From Temnopleurus reevesii (Eukaryota > Echinodermata > Echinoidea > Temnopleuroida > Temnopleuridae): a stretch of 64,000 nucleotides of DNA. The notes under the pieces were generated by a model that saw nothing but the letters and a program-made list of their open reading frames with translations, was not told where the DNA came from and ran no database searches. Both the position numbers and the translations under genes were made by a program. Below, piece by piece: positions 28,249 to 40,319 of the stretch. Location of the stretch: assembly GCA_036244855.1 (NCBI GenBank), contig BQKZ01000341.1, forward strand, positions 88,942 to 152,941, given 5' to 3'. The first letter of the stretch is position 1; every line of letters begins with the position of its first letter.

Positions 28249-28460
28249 AATGTGAGCACCTAATCAGACACATGCTCGTGATCAACCCCGCAAAGCGATT
28301 ATCCATCGATCAGATCAAGGCCCACAAGTGGTTCGCAGACTGCGGGATACCAGCCACGCAGCAGGTCAGCCCGGAGATACCCAAACCCATCGGAGAGTTC
28401 AACGAGCAGGCCCTGAGATTAATGCAGAGTCTTGGCATCGACCAGCAGAAGACTATCGAT
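28249..28460 (+). CDS. SIK2: SIK2-like exon: end of kinase domain and start of UBA-like region
   Basis: 212 bases. Two bases finish the split Glu codon, then 70 codons run to QQKTID and donor GTAAGC. The C-lobe end reads [20 protein letters not shown] then [29 protein letters not shown] opens the ubiquitin-associated-like region that follows the kinase domain in SIKs and other AMPK-related kinases. The acceptor is TTCTTTCCTAG. A SINE tail ends only about 25 bases upstream, so the splice signals occupy a very short unique stretch. Confidence 0.92.
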
Positions 28461-28494
28461 GTAAGCTTCATATAAAAATAGTTGGAAGTAATTA

Positions 28495-28958
28495 TGTGGG
28501 GTGTTGCTAGAAAGTTGCGATCAATTGCAAATCAGTTGTAAATTGAAATGCCCATTTTCAGTTCAGTTCATCCATGTATTTCACAAACAGCATAAAAAAC
28601 ACTAAAATTTACAGAGTAAAATATGTAGCAGAGTAGTTTTAAAACTGGTTGACGGTAGGAGCCAAAAAGGAATGCCCTTATGAGAGGCCGACCGATAGGG
28701 ACTGATAGTTGTAAATTGAAATGCCCATTTTCAGTTCAGTTCATCCATTTATTTCACAAACAGCATAAAAAACACTAAAATTTACAGAGTAAAATATGTA
28801 GCAGAGTAGTTTTAAAACTGGTTGACGGTAGCAGCCAAAAAGGAATGCCCTTATGGGAGGCCGACCGATTTTTATTCAAGACGAGCAATGATTTTGATTT
28901 GCCTGTACCAATCAACTCTAAATTTCGATCATTTGAAATTTTCTAGCAACACCCCCTT
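28495..28958. mobile_element. MITE family A copy 3, enlarged by an internal 173-bp duplication
   Basis: The outer ends GGGGTGTTGCTAGAAAGTTG and TTTTCTAGCAACACCCCC pair. Inside, a 173-bp unit starting GTTGTAAATTGAAATGCCCA at 28535 repeats from 28708 with few changes. Confidence 0.85.
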
Positions 28959-29397
28959 AGACTGTATACACTGCATGAAAAAGTTTCTCTAGGCAAGGAA
29001 ATTTTGATAAAACTTGTAGAGTATTTGTGAAAGAAATATTCTACTTGCGAGATGACCTATGCTCTGTGACGAGCACAGAAGATATTTTGGAGGATTACCG
29101 TATTGAAATTGCTGGATACAAGAGATCCAATTTTTTTTAGTTTGTTTTGGTTGTCAGTTTGGCATTTTTTAAATACATGTTCATAATTGTTTTGAGCTTA
29201 CAGTATGAGATTATATTTGAAGAAATATTGCATGCATGGTGTGGAAAACAATCAAATAAGAATAGGTTTAATTGAAATAATTCTTCCCTTTTCCAACATA
29301 GATTTATTTCAATTTCACAACAATCATTGAGAATAGATTGTGAACAGTTATTTTACAATCATCATCAGCAATATTTTCATCTTTCTCTTCCTTGCAG

Positions 29398-31164
29398 TCT
29401 TTACGAAGAGATGCCTATGACCACTACACAGCCATCTACTACCTGTTGGTTGAGAGACTTAGATTACATCGATGCAGCTTTCCAGTCGAGGGCCGGGTGG
29501 ACGTCCGGAGCCGTAGACCCAGTTCTATCGCGGACCATGCAATAATGAGAGGTCACATCGGAACCGTAACAAACATTAACCCGCATCAGCGAAACAGCAA
29601 CACGCGGAATGCCATCCAGGTTCAACAACAGCCTTGTGTCAATACATCACAGCAGCAGATGCTAGGTTTCCGGCCGATTCAACCGATGCAGCCCCAGCAG
29701 CAGCAGCAGCAACAGATCTTGGAATCGGCGCAGTGTGCGTTACAACGAAAGAGGAAAGAACCGCCGTTACCGCCGCAGACTATATTTAACGAAGGGGAGA
29801 TTGTTCCGGTCCCGCCATCGGTGAGCGGAACGTTGCTTGAGCCGTTACCGCGAATGAACATTAGGAAGGTGCGATCGATGTCGCCTAATCATATGGTGGT
29901 GACGTCGATTGATGAAGGCGTTGAAGCGGACTTGCCGGAGAGCGAGAACGAGATGGAGAAGACTGGGTCTATTGAGTATGTAAAGACGCAGAGAGCGCAT
30001 TCTCTCGCGGAATCGTACGACATCCCGACCAGCATGGAGCCGAGTTTGAGTGATTTTGGCATTGAGCCTCAGGAGCTGTCGGCATCGTTCGATTCGCAAG
30101 AAGAGATGGAAGTTGCGCAGAGTTTTGCGCACGTGCAAGCGCTGTCAGATAGACTGTTCCCCTCGAATTGCAACTCACCGGATTTGACGCAACAGCAGGC
30201 AGAGCCTATGATCCCACCTCCAGCTCCACCGCAAGCCATGTTTCATCATTCAGCATCGCTCGACCGTTCCGGAAGTCATTCACCGGTCAGCTTCCGTGAA
30301 GGCCGAAGAGCCTCCGACGGCCTCCTTGCACAAACAGGACTCTCATATAGAAAGGTCACAACAACTCCCTTAGCACAAGGACTCAATGATGCGGGTTTAG
30401 ACATGCATCAGCAAACAAATCTTAACTTAAACTCATGTAGTCTTGCAGCTGATCAGACGAATCAATTACAAATTATTCATTTAAGTGGACAACCCGTTGC
30501 AGAATGTAGCAAGGACACAACTGACCTAACGAATCTTCCGTCCTGCCAGGTTGAACAAGAGTCGGTTTCGTGGCGCCGCTTCCCGGCTCAGGTGCAATCG
30601 ATGGAGCGGCGCCAGAACCGTATGCATGCCATGAAGCAAGGGATGCACACCGAACCCACTGGGCACCTGACACATAGAGCGTCCTTAGCTGGAAAGTCCA
30701 GCCTTGAGGATATGCCGCGGGAGTTCCCCAACCAGATCGCACCGAACCAACGCACGTTACAACGCACGCTCATGCAGCAGCGTCTGATGCAGAAGCGCCA
30801 ACAACTCCAGAAGCAGTCACAACTCAGCCAGCAGTTTGGCCGCATGCAGCTAGAGCGGCAGCCCTCTTTCGAAGGGCGCCCTCCCGCGCCTAACAGAACC
30901 GATTCATACAAACAGGCACAGCAGCACCCCGTTCTTCCACAGTACGCCATCAACGACGATTCGTCGCTGAACAAGTCGCTTATTCAATGTCACAATGACT
31001 TCAACCAAGCAACGTCATTGGGCGATAACACCACCGTTCTCTACGACGCTATGTTACCACAACCCCAGCAGAACTTTGATGCGCCCTCGTATGACGATAG
31101 CATGGACACTTCAGACATTTCCGTGCCAGTATCGCAAGCAGGCAACGTATACACGCCATGCTAG
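29398..31164 (+). CDS. SIK2: SIK2-like last exon: rest of UBA region, regulatory tail, stop
   Basis: Begins after TTCCTTGCAG in phase 0 and encodes 588 residues to TAG (31162-31164). SLRRDAYDHYTAIYYLLVER completes the UBA-like helix bundle, and SFPVEGRVD plus RRPSSIAD follow, as in SIK2. Other landmarks are a Gln-rich run (about 29695-29715), the conserved TSIDEG motif (about 29900), RAHSL (a possible basophilic/14-3-3 site), and SPVSFREGRRASD (about 30279), which matches the PKA-regulated site around Ser587 of vertebrate SIK2. A Gln-rich coiled-coil-like stretch spans about 30745-30865. The tail is less GC-poor than the introns, which fits coding sequence. The cAMP/PKA regulation is family knowledge, not shown here. 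Confidence 0.95.
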   Translation, partial: SLRRDAYDHYTAIYYLLVERLRLHRCSFPVEGRVDVRSRRPSSIADHAIMRGHIGTVTNINPHQRNSNTRNAIQVQQQPCVNTSQQQMLGFRPIQPMQPQQQQQQQILESAQCALQRKRKEPPLPPQTIFNEGEIVPVPPSVSGTLLEPLPRMNIRKVRSMSPNHMVVTSIDEGVEADLPESENEMEKTGSIEYVKTQRAHSLAESYDIPTSMEPSLSDFGIEPQELSASFDSQEEMEVAQSFAHVQALSDRLFPSNCNSPDLTQQQAEPMIPPPAPPQAMFHHSASLDRSGSHSPVSFREGRRASDGLLAQTGLSYRKVTTTPLAQGLNDAGLDMHQQTNLNLNSCSLAADQTNQLQIIHLSGQPVAECSKDTTDLTNLPSCQVEQESVSWRRFPAQVQSMERRQNRMHAMKQGMHTEPTGHLTHRASLAGKSSLEDMPREFPNQIAPNQRTLQRTLMQQRLMQKRQQLQKQSQLSQQFGRMQLERQPSFEGRPPAPNRTDSYKQAQQHPVLPQYAINDDSSLNKSLIQCHNDFNQATSLGDNTTVLYDAMLPQPQQNFDAPSYDDSMDTSDISVPVSQAGNVYTPC

Positions 31165-31737
31165 CGGTGAATATGCCACATTTTCGTGGATCCTATAGTC
31201 ATTTTTTTAGAAGTCATTTTAGGAAATGCTGGCTGGTACAGCGCTTTATTTTGATTTTTGTGATTCAATCTCGAGGTTGAAATATATATTTTTGGTGTTC
31301 ACCTCAAGAAATTGAGGCAAATGGATAGATGTTTATCCATCGATTGCTCTTATTGAAGAAAAGACGGTCCACCGGACAGCGAGAACGTTGCCAATTTGTG
31401 GTGCAATTCTCTGAAATCCATCACTGGCGGAAAAGTTAAAGGGTGATTCTTTTTTTGAGAAAGAAATATTTTGAAATACCAATATAATGTAGCTATGTTC
31501 ATGGAATGAATATGTGATTTAAACCAAGTTACCATACCAAAGTTGATGTATATTATTATTTGATTGAGACAAGGTGTTATTTCCTCAAGAGAAAATAGTC
31601 TTGCCAGAGATTAGTCCAAATTGATTTATTTGATACAACATAAGTAGGTAAAATAGCCATTTTCTCAAGGATTATTTTTAATTCCCTTTCTTCATTTGCA
31701 TCATGTTCATGTTACGAACCCTCAAACAATTTGAGTT

Positions 31738-31817
31738 TGTAACCCATTGACTTCTGAATTCTGTAATACCCATAAACTTTGTGTTGGGACTACCTGGTTC
31801 CAGTAGTCAAAGGGTTA
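31738..31817. repeat. 80-bp dispersed palindromic repeat, copy 1
   Basis: The left end AACCCATTGACTTCTGAATT is inversely matched by AGTAGTCAAAGGGTTAA, with CATAGACTTTGT-like and GGGACTACCTGGTTCCAG core motifs. Further copies: 32560-32640, 34228-34305, 38263-38345 plus its continuation near 38580, and 46266-46345 (reverse). Confidence 0.75.
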
Positions 31818-32559
31818 ATACTAGTTTTGTGCTGGACTAATTCAGTTCCAGCAGTACTTATTAAAGAACTCCTAGCTTTATTTCTTTGAAAAATATCACT
31901 GTGTATTCATATGAACTTTACAAGATGACTAAGATGCACAAATAAGATGTAATAGCCACAGAAATTTAGAAGATATAAAGAAAGATGCCAGTGTTTTATA
32001 TTAAACTTGATTTAGAAATCAGCTGCCAGTAATACTGCCTATTTACATTAATTTCATCATGTTTAATGTCACAGAATTTTGCAAAAAAATATTTGAGATG
32101 TTGTTAGTTTATTGCAAAAAACGCAAAGGATTCACAAAATTTCCAACAATTATTATTGGTTGGTTAGTTATTATTTTAGATTGAATTATATTCAGATAAA
32201 TCTTGCCCATTAAAGCAGTGGTATTGGTAGTTTATGGCGAGTAAAACCTTGTTAATCTAGGAATGATAATTTAGGGATCTACAAGCTAGGACACATTCTT
32301 AATTTGTTTCATTTCAGAAATAATAATTTGTAGACCATTCATTACATAGTAGGATTACAACATTTTTGACAACATTGAACATATTATACATCTTCAACTG
32401 TTACAAATCTCATTGGCTTTTTATAATTTAAATGTCAAAATTTCCTTTTGTATACAATGTATGAGGCCATTGGCAATTGAGTTTTTTTCTGTTTCAATTC
32501 ATTATTTAGATAATTTTTTCCTCCCTGAGTATGAATAGATTATGTCTTTTGCTTGGTTG

Positions 32560-32640
32560 TTAACCCATCGGATGCTTAATTCCGTAATCCCATAGACTTT
32601 ATGCAGGGACTACCCGGTTCCATCAGTCAATGGGTTAACT
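32560..32640. repeat. 80-bp dispersed palindromic repeat, copy 2
   Basis: TTAACCCATCGGATGCTTAA at the left and CAGTCAATGGGTTAA at the right, with the shared GGGACTACCCGGTTCCA core. Confidence 0.75.
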
Positions 32641-32692
32641 GCTTATGATTTTGAATAATGCACATAGGTGAATGACTTTTTCTTGATTATCT

Positions 32693-32850
32693 TAGGGGTG
32701 TTGCTCAAAAGTTGATCGGTACGCGCCAATCAAAATCATTGTTTTAATGCGAGTCTTGTTAATTGCGCGCACCATGCGCGAATAAGAATGCGCGTTACAA
32801 TTTGCAAAGTTGCAGTTGATTTGCAGTTTATTTTGAACAACACCCCATAA
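32693..32850. mobile_element. MITE family A, copy 4
   Basis: Begins TAGGGGTGTTGCTCAAAAGT and ends TTGAACAACACCCCATAA. The core GCGCGAATAAGAATGCGCG resembles copy 2. Confidence 0.85.
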
Positions 32851-33929
32851 GTTGCATTTTTTTAAGTTCTGTGACTAAGCTAAGATTTGCTTTAAGCTAC
32901 AAGCTAAATTTTAAGTCCCTTGCAAGGGGGCTACATTCTGGCACCAGAAGATTTATTACTCAAACAAAGCTTTAGAGCATCAAAGTTTTGTATTTGGAAA
33001 AAAATTGTGTTGCTACAATGTGTTAGGTAAAGACACCCTCACTTACGCCCCAGAGAATTGGGACATTTTGAGGCAGGTAGCCTAATAGATTCAGTCAACG
33101 ATTTTGATTTATTGATGAAAATGTGAGCCATCCAGGTATTTGATTCATCTCAATGCTCCCTATCGCGATATTAAAGCCAATAAAAAGCGATATCATTTAA
33201 CAAGTGAGGCCAACAAGTTTTTAGAGCGCCACAAGTTCTCAGATACTGTATGGAGAGCTATTTGTCATAGGGAGAATTGACATATCTATATTAGTTATAC
33301 AGAATGTAAAACCATAGTCGTGTAGTCTTTGTGTGTTTTAATGCTCAAGCTTCCAAAATGTTCCAGTTTTGGTGAGAGAGAGAGCTTTTTAGCCTTCATG
33401 TACCGTCCAGCAAACCAATAAATATTTTCTCTTCTACTGGTAAAGAGTTTTGATGTTTAGTCCAGGGAAATGTCTTGTAATTGCTGCTTTCGTACATGTT
33501 TCGGCTTGAGTAGATCAATTTCTTTAGTAATAGTTGCCCAATTTTTTGACAGGATTGATTTATTTTTGTAGAAATGATTCGTATTTTATATGAACATTTC
33601 ACCATGGATAGCCCAGTCTCATTCAACTAGACTGCATAAGTTCTGTAGGTAGGTGCTTTGGAAAAACATATCAAACAAAGTTACTGATATCTAGAGTGAA
33701 ATGCCTTAGAAAAATAAAAGTGCTGCATTGGTTTATAGACAGCTTGTTGCGTTATTAGGTTCATGCGATGTCTCTTTAGGGCGATATCATTGGGGTAGTT
33801 ATCTGATATATGCATTACATTTGTATGATGGGCTGTTGATATGTCAGGTTCACTCAAGGGGTCATTAGAGTGGCAGCAGTGGGATAGCTTGCAGGTCCAT
33901 TCAGGTATAATCATGTAATGGTTATCTCT

Positions 33930-34192
33930 AATACGCAACATTTATATAGCGCTTAATACGAAGTGTTTCTAAGCGATCTGTGCATTATTACCCGGCTATA
34001 GCATGGCTACCATTTTGCGCTCACTACATTCAAGGAATTTCTTCCTACCGGTACCCATTCACCTCACCTGGGTTGAGCGCAGCACAGTGTGGATGAATTT
34101 CTTGCTGAAGGAAATTAACGCCATGGGTAGGATTTGAACCTACGACCCTCAAGTTGAAAGGCGAGAGTCAGAGTCACTACACCATGACGCCT
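33930..34192 (-). mobile_element. tRNA-derived SINE, family 1, reverse
   Basis: Reverse complement of the family 1 structure: TTATATAGCGCTTAATACGA, AGCATGGCTACC, GTACCCATTCACCTCACCTG, then GGATTTGAACC (B box) and GGCGAGAGTCAGAGTCAC (A-box region). Confidence 0.9.
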
Positions 34193-34227
34193 CCACGCCT
34201 CCATCCCTCTTGTATCAATGTGCATGT

Positions 34228-34305
34228 AACCCATTGACTACTTAATTCTCTAAATCCGATAGACTTTGTACAGGCTTTACCTGGCTCCAGTAGTCTATAG
34301 GTTAA
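34228..34305. repeat. 80-bp dispersed palindromic repeat, copy 3
   Basis: AACCCATTGACTACTTAATT at the left and CAGTAGTCTATAGGTTAA at the right. Confidence 0.7.
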
Positions 34306-35828
34306 GGTTCCCTTGGTGTTTATGCAGAAGCCACTTGTGTGTTTCATTTGCATTGAGCACATATCTAGCAAGGTACTCCTGACACCCGTGCATAATTCAA
34401 ATATATCAGTAATTGAGCTGACATTGCCGTATATGTGTTTATTTATTTTGATGCACATTTCGAACTAAGGTCATCATTTTGTAATTCATGCAAGCTTTTC
34501 CCACGTTCGGCTACAGATAAATGCACAGAGATTGACATCGTTAGAACAATAGAGGACAGCAAATACATCTCATCCCGATTGTTTTTTATGTATCTAGCCA
34601 GGGAAAGTATCTGCACATAATTTTTTTTTAATATGTTCAAGGAGATGATCATATTTTGTGCACACGCATGCCATTCTTTATCTCATACTATTTTGGCTGT
34701 GGTCATTCACAGCAAAGGGAAATGTTACTTCCTGGTGGCTTTGCCTGAGGACATGCTGGTATAGCATCAGAAATCTTTACATACACCACAGGAGTAAAAT
34801 TTTGGTAGAAAAGTCATTTTCAAGGTAGATAGTAGAAGCAAAAGCATTTTCTAGGATCTGCCTTTTGTGTGGTTAGATACTTGCAATTTTGCAGTCGATA
34901 GTATTCGACTTTGTGAATTAATGTCTTCAGATAGATTATGATATACCTCAGTCAGTGGTTCAAGTTTAAGAGCTATGCCAAATGTAAAAAGTCATGTTGA
35001 TTAGACTGAGACCTCATTTATTGACTTGTCTTGTTTGAAACGGTTTTCCTTACATGCTTTCCAAACCCCTTTCCAGAACCCTTCACAAAATGCTTTCAAA
35101 AGAAGTGTTAATCAACTCATCAGGAAGATGAAAATAATACATTGCCCAATTTGACCCTAAGAAATGAAAGTGTTTTATACACTAGTGTACCGTGTGCCCA
35201 TGTTTGTACTTGGCGGACACATATTTTTATTTCAATTTTACAGCCGTTTACTGTGAACTCCACATTTATCTTGCTTTATTTAGCCCAGTTTTTGGTTGAA
35301 ATCTGTTTCAGAAAGCATGAATTTGTGATTTACAAAAAGGCTTTCCGAACCCCAAGATTAAACAAGCTTTGTATTGATCATTTCTGGAAAAACGCACATC
35401 TGTTTGGAAAACCTGATTCTGCCAATATGAAGATATAATAAACATAGCCATAGATAAACACTAACAAATTCTGCTAGCCAATCAGCTTCAAGTATTCTCA
35501 TTTGACAAAATCTGTGAATGTTGGGAATAATTTCATATGCAAATTATCAAAACTTTCAGTCAAATTTGCTAAGCTGGTATTAGTATCAATTGCAGGATAT
35601 TGATGTATGAAATTTAGCTGGTAAATCTGATGGCATAGCGCTAGCACCTCAAAAAAATCTTTTTGAAATTTGTTTTGGAGAATTGAGAGTAAACAATTTT
35701 GAAAAATGCTCATGTGAAATTGTAATTAGGATTTTTTTTTTAAAGTCCAGATTTGTCGGAGAATTATTTAGATTATTAACTCGGTTCAGTAGGTTTTTAT
35801 ATCTTTGTTCTGATTGCACATTTTTAAT
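34306..35828. other. non-coding sequence, nothing recognised
   Basis: AT-rich. Short frames on both strands show no domain motifs or splice support. It may be a distal SIK 3' UTR or intergenic sequence. Confidence 0.4.
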
Positions 35829-35935
35829 GAATGATAACAAGCCAGGGTAATAATAATGTAAAAGCGCCTTGAGCACTCAGCAGAGTGGACACGTGCGCTA
35901 TATAAATTGCATCTGTTATTATTATTATTATTAAC
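35829..35935 (+). mobile_element. 3' end of a SINE/LINE-type element with ATT tail
   Basis: AAAAGCGCCTTGAGCACTCA, GCGCTATATAAATTGCATCT and an (ATT)n tail. Related tails lie at 53992-54225 and 59341-59464. Confidence 0.75.
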
Positions 35936-36191
35936 AAGTCTTAATCTTGAAAATCCAGAACAGAATTATATTTACCTATGATATTTCAAATGATATTCAC
36001 CCCAGTGACAGAAATTATGATTTGGTAATAATTTGTATTGCATACAAGATTCCTGATGTTCATATCTTATTCATACACTATTAAAAAAAAGTGAGGTACT
36101 ACTTTTGATTGTTTCACTTTACTGCGGGTTCACCTTTCAAGATGTGTACCAGATCGAGAGACATCAAGCAAAAACTGAAATCATTATTGGT

Positions 36192-36430
36192 AATAATAAT
36201 AATTATAATGATAATAATATCTCTTATTTACCCAGGGTAACCACTTTCAGCTGTAAGCTGTTCTTCCAGCAGCCCTGCATAACATGAAGTTATTATTACC
36301 CTTCTCCTTTCTTAAATGCCGAGTGCCTGGCAAGAAGGCAGATGGTAGCATTTTTATAAGTATGACTTAGCCGGGGATCGGACCCACGACCTTCCGTTCA
36401 TGGGGCAGATGCTCTACCACTAAGCCACAC
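36192..36430 (-). mobile_element. tRNA-derived SINE, family 2, reverse
   Basis: On the reverse strand the head reads TGGCTTAGTGGTAGAGCATC (A-box region), and GGTCGTGGGTCCGATCCCCG holds the B box. The body runs to an ATT-rich tail at the left. The tRNA-like head differs from the family 1 copies. It is not an intact tRNA gene, because no proper acceptor stem closes. Confidence 0.75.
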
Positions 36431-38262
36431 ATTGGGATGTGTTTGCTAAAATGCTAAATGGTTGCATTAAAGAGTATTTCTAGAAATACAAAACCTTGCA
36501 TAAAGATCGTACACATTAAATAATGATCCCTCACTTTTTTTTAGCATAGTCTCGATCAGAAAAACTTGATGTCAAGCAATAGATAGTCATTGACAAACAC
36601 AAAAAATAGAGAGTAGAATTGAGAGGGGTTGCAAGCATTTTATCAGTGAATGTAGCCCATCACATTGTAGAATTACAGTAGCTTGTAAGGAAATCACGGA
36701 TGAAAATCCCAAGAAGTAGAAACTGTTCATGTTTGTCGTTTATGATCAATTTGGTGCTTTGATTCTGTTGGGGCAAATTCTGCTCCGCTTGTTTGATGTA
36801 ATTGCCATTTTACTTATAATCATGACATGACAAACAATTTATTTATTTATATATATTTTGAAGCAAGAGAAAAACTGACCATCACAATTTGTGTGGCATA
36901 TTTTTATGTGTATGTGAAATATATTGTGGTTCGCTTTATCCAATATTTTGGATGGATGTTAATGTGAGTTGAGAAATATATATTTTGACATTTTGTGCCA
37001 CAGTTCAGTCTGTTGCAAGTTAGGGTTATACATGTCAAATAACATTTGTAAACACACAGTGCAGTTATTGGTTGTCAAACATTGTCGCCAGCATTTTTTG
37101 CTCGAAAACGGAGGTGAAAATTTGATAAAGAAAACGGTTACGCCTAAAATATACTTATAAATAATTTAGAATATTTCCACAAATTTAAGTGTTACAAAAT
37201 GCAGAAATGTGTAACAGTGCATTTTAATGTTTCAGGTTCAATAACACATATTTCCAACTAGATTGAATCAATTTAGGTGGTCACTATAGACAGGTGGCTG
37301 CTAAGACAGGCTTAGCTGTACCTGTAAAAGTATTGGGAGCAAATGCTGGCAGGAAAATAACCGTTATTGCACTGTGTGTGAACAAGGATTATTTGTAAGA
37401 AATTTGGTTGTTTCTCCCTAGACCAGTACTCGTTCTCCCTTTAAAAAGAAGCCACCTGATTGGCTACGTGGCGAGAGCTGTGACATGTCCTGTCACATTT
37501 ATTTAGATAGTCGCCAGATGTATTTATGAAAAGATTTGCATATTTTTGTGAAATGATCCAATGAATTTGGTGTATGTTGCTGCAGATACGTTGCCTAAAG
37601 CTAGCTTCTGTAATGACCATGTTAATCGTTTGTGAGTCGCTTGTTTGTATGTGGAATAGAATACAATGCCAGTTTGCGAGTCAGTTCCATACGTTAATTA
37701 AAAAATGGAAATGTGACATTTTTTGTGATGATTGTGAGTTTACTTGGTATGATTTTTACCCAAGTGTCTGAATTATGTTTATGATCAAAGAAAATAGAAT
37801 GTATGCTTTAACATTTTAAGTGTCAGATGACTATTCATCTGTTGGTGCTGATATCAGCGCACATTGCATAATATCACGCTTAATCCATAGCACAAAACCA
37901 TCAGATATTCAAGAATCTTCGCAAAAATAAAACAATCTTACAGTGAACGAAATAATGATATTTACACTTTACCATATGCAGAGATGGTTACCATTCCGTA
38001 ATCTACGTGGTAGAAATTAAAATATCATGCTTTCTCTCATGGCGTAATTTGGTTCAGCTTTTTGGTTAGTCACAATTTAATTTCTACTCTTGTGCATATT
38101 ATGGTATGGTTGTCATCTCTGATAAAGCAAGGAAATATGATATTTGTTATACAATATGATGCAATGAAAACAAGTGAAAGGTCAGTGACCTTACATTGAA
38201 TAGCAGAAAGATACGTATTCAAAGAACATATCATAGAGATATCACAGAGTCTCAGGAATGAT
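36431..38262. other. non-coding sequence, nothing recognised
   Basis: AT-rich, no supported frame or element. Confidence 0.4.
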
Positions 38263-38590
38263 CTTTAACCAATTTACTACTGAACTCTGTAATATCCATA
38301 GACTTTGTACAGGGACTACCCATTACCAGCAGTCACTGGGTGACTTCAAATACGGTGTTGAACGCTGGTGTTGGTGTTGCAGCAAAATCAAGACCAACCT
38401 CAACACCAAACAAGAAGTCTGCAGGTGTTTGGGGTAGACGTCGCAAGATTCTGACGTATTTCCGGTCGTTTCTGTATCACTTCTGTAAACTGACCAACAG
38501 TGTTTGAGCTCGGTTTACGGACTGTTTTGCTCTCTCAACACCAACACCAACACCGAACACCGTACTTGAAGTCGCCCACTGGGTTAGTAA
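38263..38590. mobile_element. 80-bp repeat interrupted by a ~240-bp MITE
   Basis: The 80-bp palindromic repeat (copy 4) is followed directly by an element with ends GGGTGACTTCAAATACGGTG and CACCGTACTTGAAGTCGCCC. The host sequence CACTGGG appears on both sides. The inserted element carries GGTGTTGGTGTTG and CAACACCAACACCAACACC arms. It is a nested insertion. Confidence 0.75.
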
Positions 38591-39835
38591 CATATTTCAA
38601 TAACTGATATTAATTCTGGGTCATTATGTCACTTTTTAAATGTATACAATTTTTTTGTGATGTTCTTGGAAATGCCATTTCTAAACTGCCACAAGTTTTG
38701 GCCCTAGGAATCAGTTTGGGAAGACATGATTAATGTTTATGTATGTCTTGTGATGTTCCATGCAATTTCATTTTGAATCAGCAAGCTTAAAGCAGCTCGT
38801 ATTTTGAGTGTCTACTTTTAATTGTAATTTATTCAGAAATGTACTTAAAAGTAATCACTTTAATAACTGAATATTTTGTCAATTTTGAAATCAAGATGTC
38901 ATAGTTGAAATCGACTGATTTGATAAATCACTAGTTTATTTTTTGATAGTGAGAAAACATTTTATTCTGTTTTGTGAAGAATTTGAATATGTGAAAATAC
39001 CCTGCAATAGTATTTTTTGAAGCAGATATGTTTGAGGTTCTGCTCTAAATAGTAAAATGTATAAAAGATAAACTACCTGAATATATATGTAGTCTTGCCG
39101 GCCGGTAGGAGCGGTATAAACTGAGTGTTAGTCGATGTAAGTATTGTACACATGATATTTATTGTTGGGAAGCGTAGCGTTTTAGACTTTTTGAGAGATG
39201 TCGTGGATTAAATGTCAACCACAATTGCAGCTTAATTACTATTGAGAAGAAAAAAGGTGCACATATTTTGAGAAGATGAAAACATTTATTTTGATGTCTT
39301 AAAGATCGTTTTCTGTTCTCTTTGAATATTTGTGGCCAGGTTGTGTCGTCGGCAAGTGAAAGAACGCGGGATTGTAAATATACAAAGACGTCCTGTCGCT
39401 TATCTCGGCAGTGACTGAGTTGAAATAATTTAAGAATTATTTGTTGAAAATACACGATTACGTGCGCAGATTGATTGAGTCACAAGGCAAAACAGATTAT
39501 TTATGTGTGATTGTATCTTACTAGGGCTGTGCATTATTTTATTAAAAATATGGTGATTTCAGTGAATATTTTAACCGTTTTCTGACTTTTATTCAAAAGT
39601 ATAACTGTGTACATGAGTTGGAGAGAGAATGCTGGAAAAGAAAATGTATCGATTGAGAATAGCTAGAGGAAATACAGTGCACTTTGCTGGAAATCAAATC
39701 TGCTAGGACAGAAAAATAGCTTCGACTTAAGAGAAAATATAACTTAAAAGGGGTAAAAGGAAAAGAATATAAAGAGAAGGGGACTTGAAAAAACTTTCAA
39801 CGTTGGTGATAATCAAACTTATTTGAGATCAACTT
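38591..39835. other. non-coding sequence, nothing recognised
   Basis: AT-rich. A 98-codon reverse frame at 39159-39455 has no recognisable motifs. Confidence 0.4.
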
Positions 39836-39949
39836 AATGCCCCGGTCACATAGGACCCCGGAAGCAACATGGTTCAACATTAATTGCCTTCGAACAAATA
39901 GTCGTGTTGAACCGTGTTGCTTCTGGGGCCCTATGTGACCGGGGCAATA
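39836..39949. mobile_element. MITE family B, copy 2
   Basis: GCCCCGGTCACATAGGACCC pairs with GGGCCCTATGTGACCGGGGC, and AAGCAACATGGTTCAACA pairs with GTTGAACCGTGTTGCTT. Confidence 0.92.
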
Positions 39950-40319
39950 AGCAAGGTTGACTGGAGATAGAAATGCGGACATTAAATGATCGATATGAGG
40001 ATGTGAAGTGAGGAGAAAAATGATGACTGGGGAAATAGATAGAGAGTAGGGATGCCAACTGTTCCAGAATATGCATGAGGTCAAAACTAAAACGTGAATA
40101 AAGCAAAAGCTGAGCATAAATGAGAGCAAACTTGACAACAATTACCTTACTCTTGGCCACTCTCTTGTGATGAGAGCCTTGAATTCATATGAAAATACAT
40201 CTCAAACATATTCCGAAGCAGTAAGCATCTCAGAGAAGGGTTAGAAATTAAGAAGAAACAGTTGAAGAAAAAAATCCTGAAGACGAATAAAGATATACCT
40301 TGGAGATAGAGATGGGGAT

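Larger units (their letters stand above)
31165..33430 (+). other. SIK2: probable SIK 3' untranslated region
   Basis: AT-rich sequence without frames follows the stop codon. The first convincing AATAAA I noticed is at 33417-33422, but later ones exist (about 37927), so the end is uncertain. It contains two copies of a short dispersed palindrome (31738-31817, 32560-32640) and a family A MITE (32693-32850). Confidence 0.35.

Noticed and set aside
29845..30742. Antisense frames over the last SIK exon
   Set aside because: Shadows of a strongly supported coding exon.
36360..36430. Possible reverse-strand tRNA gene
   Set aside because: The head is tRNA-like (TGGTAGAGC, GGTCCGATCC), but the 3' side runs into a SINE body.
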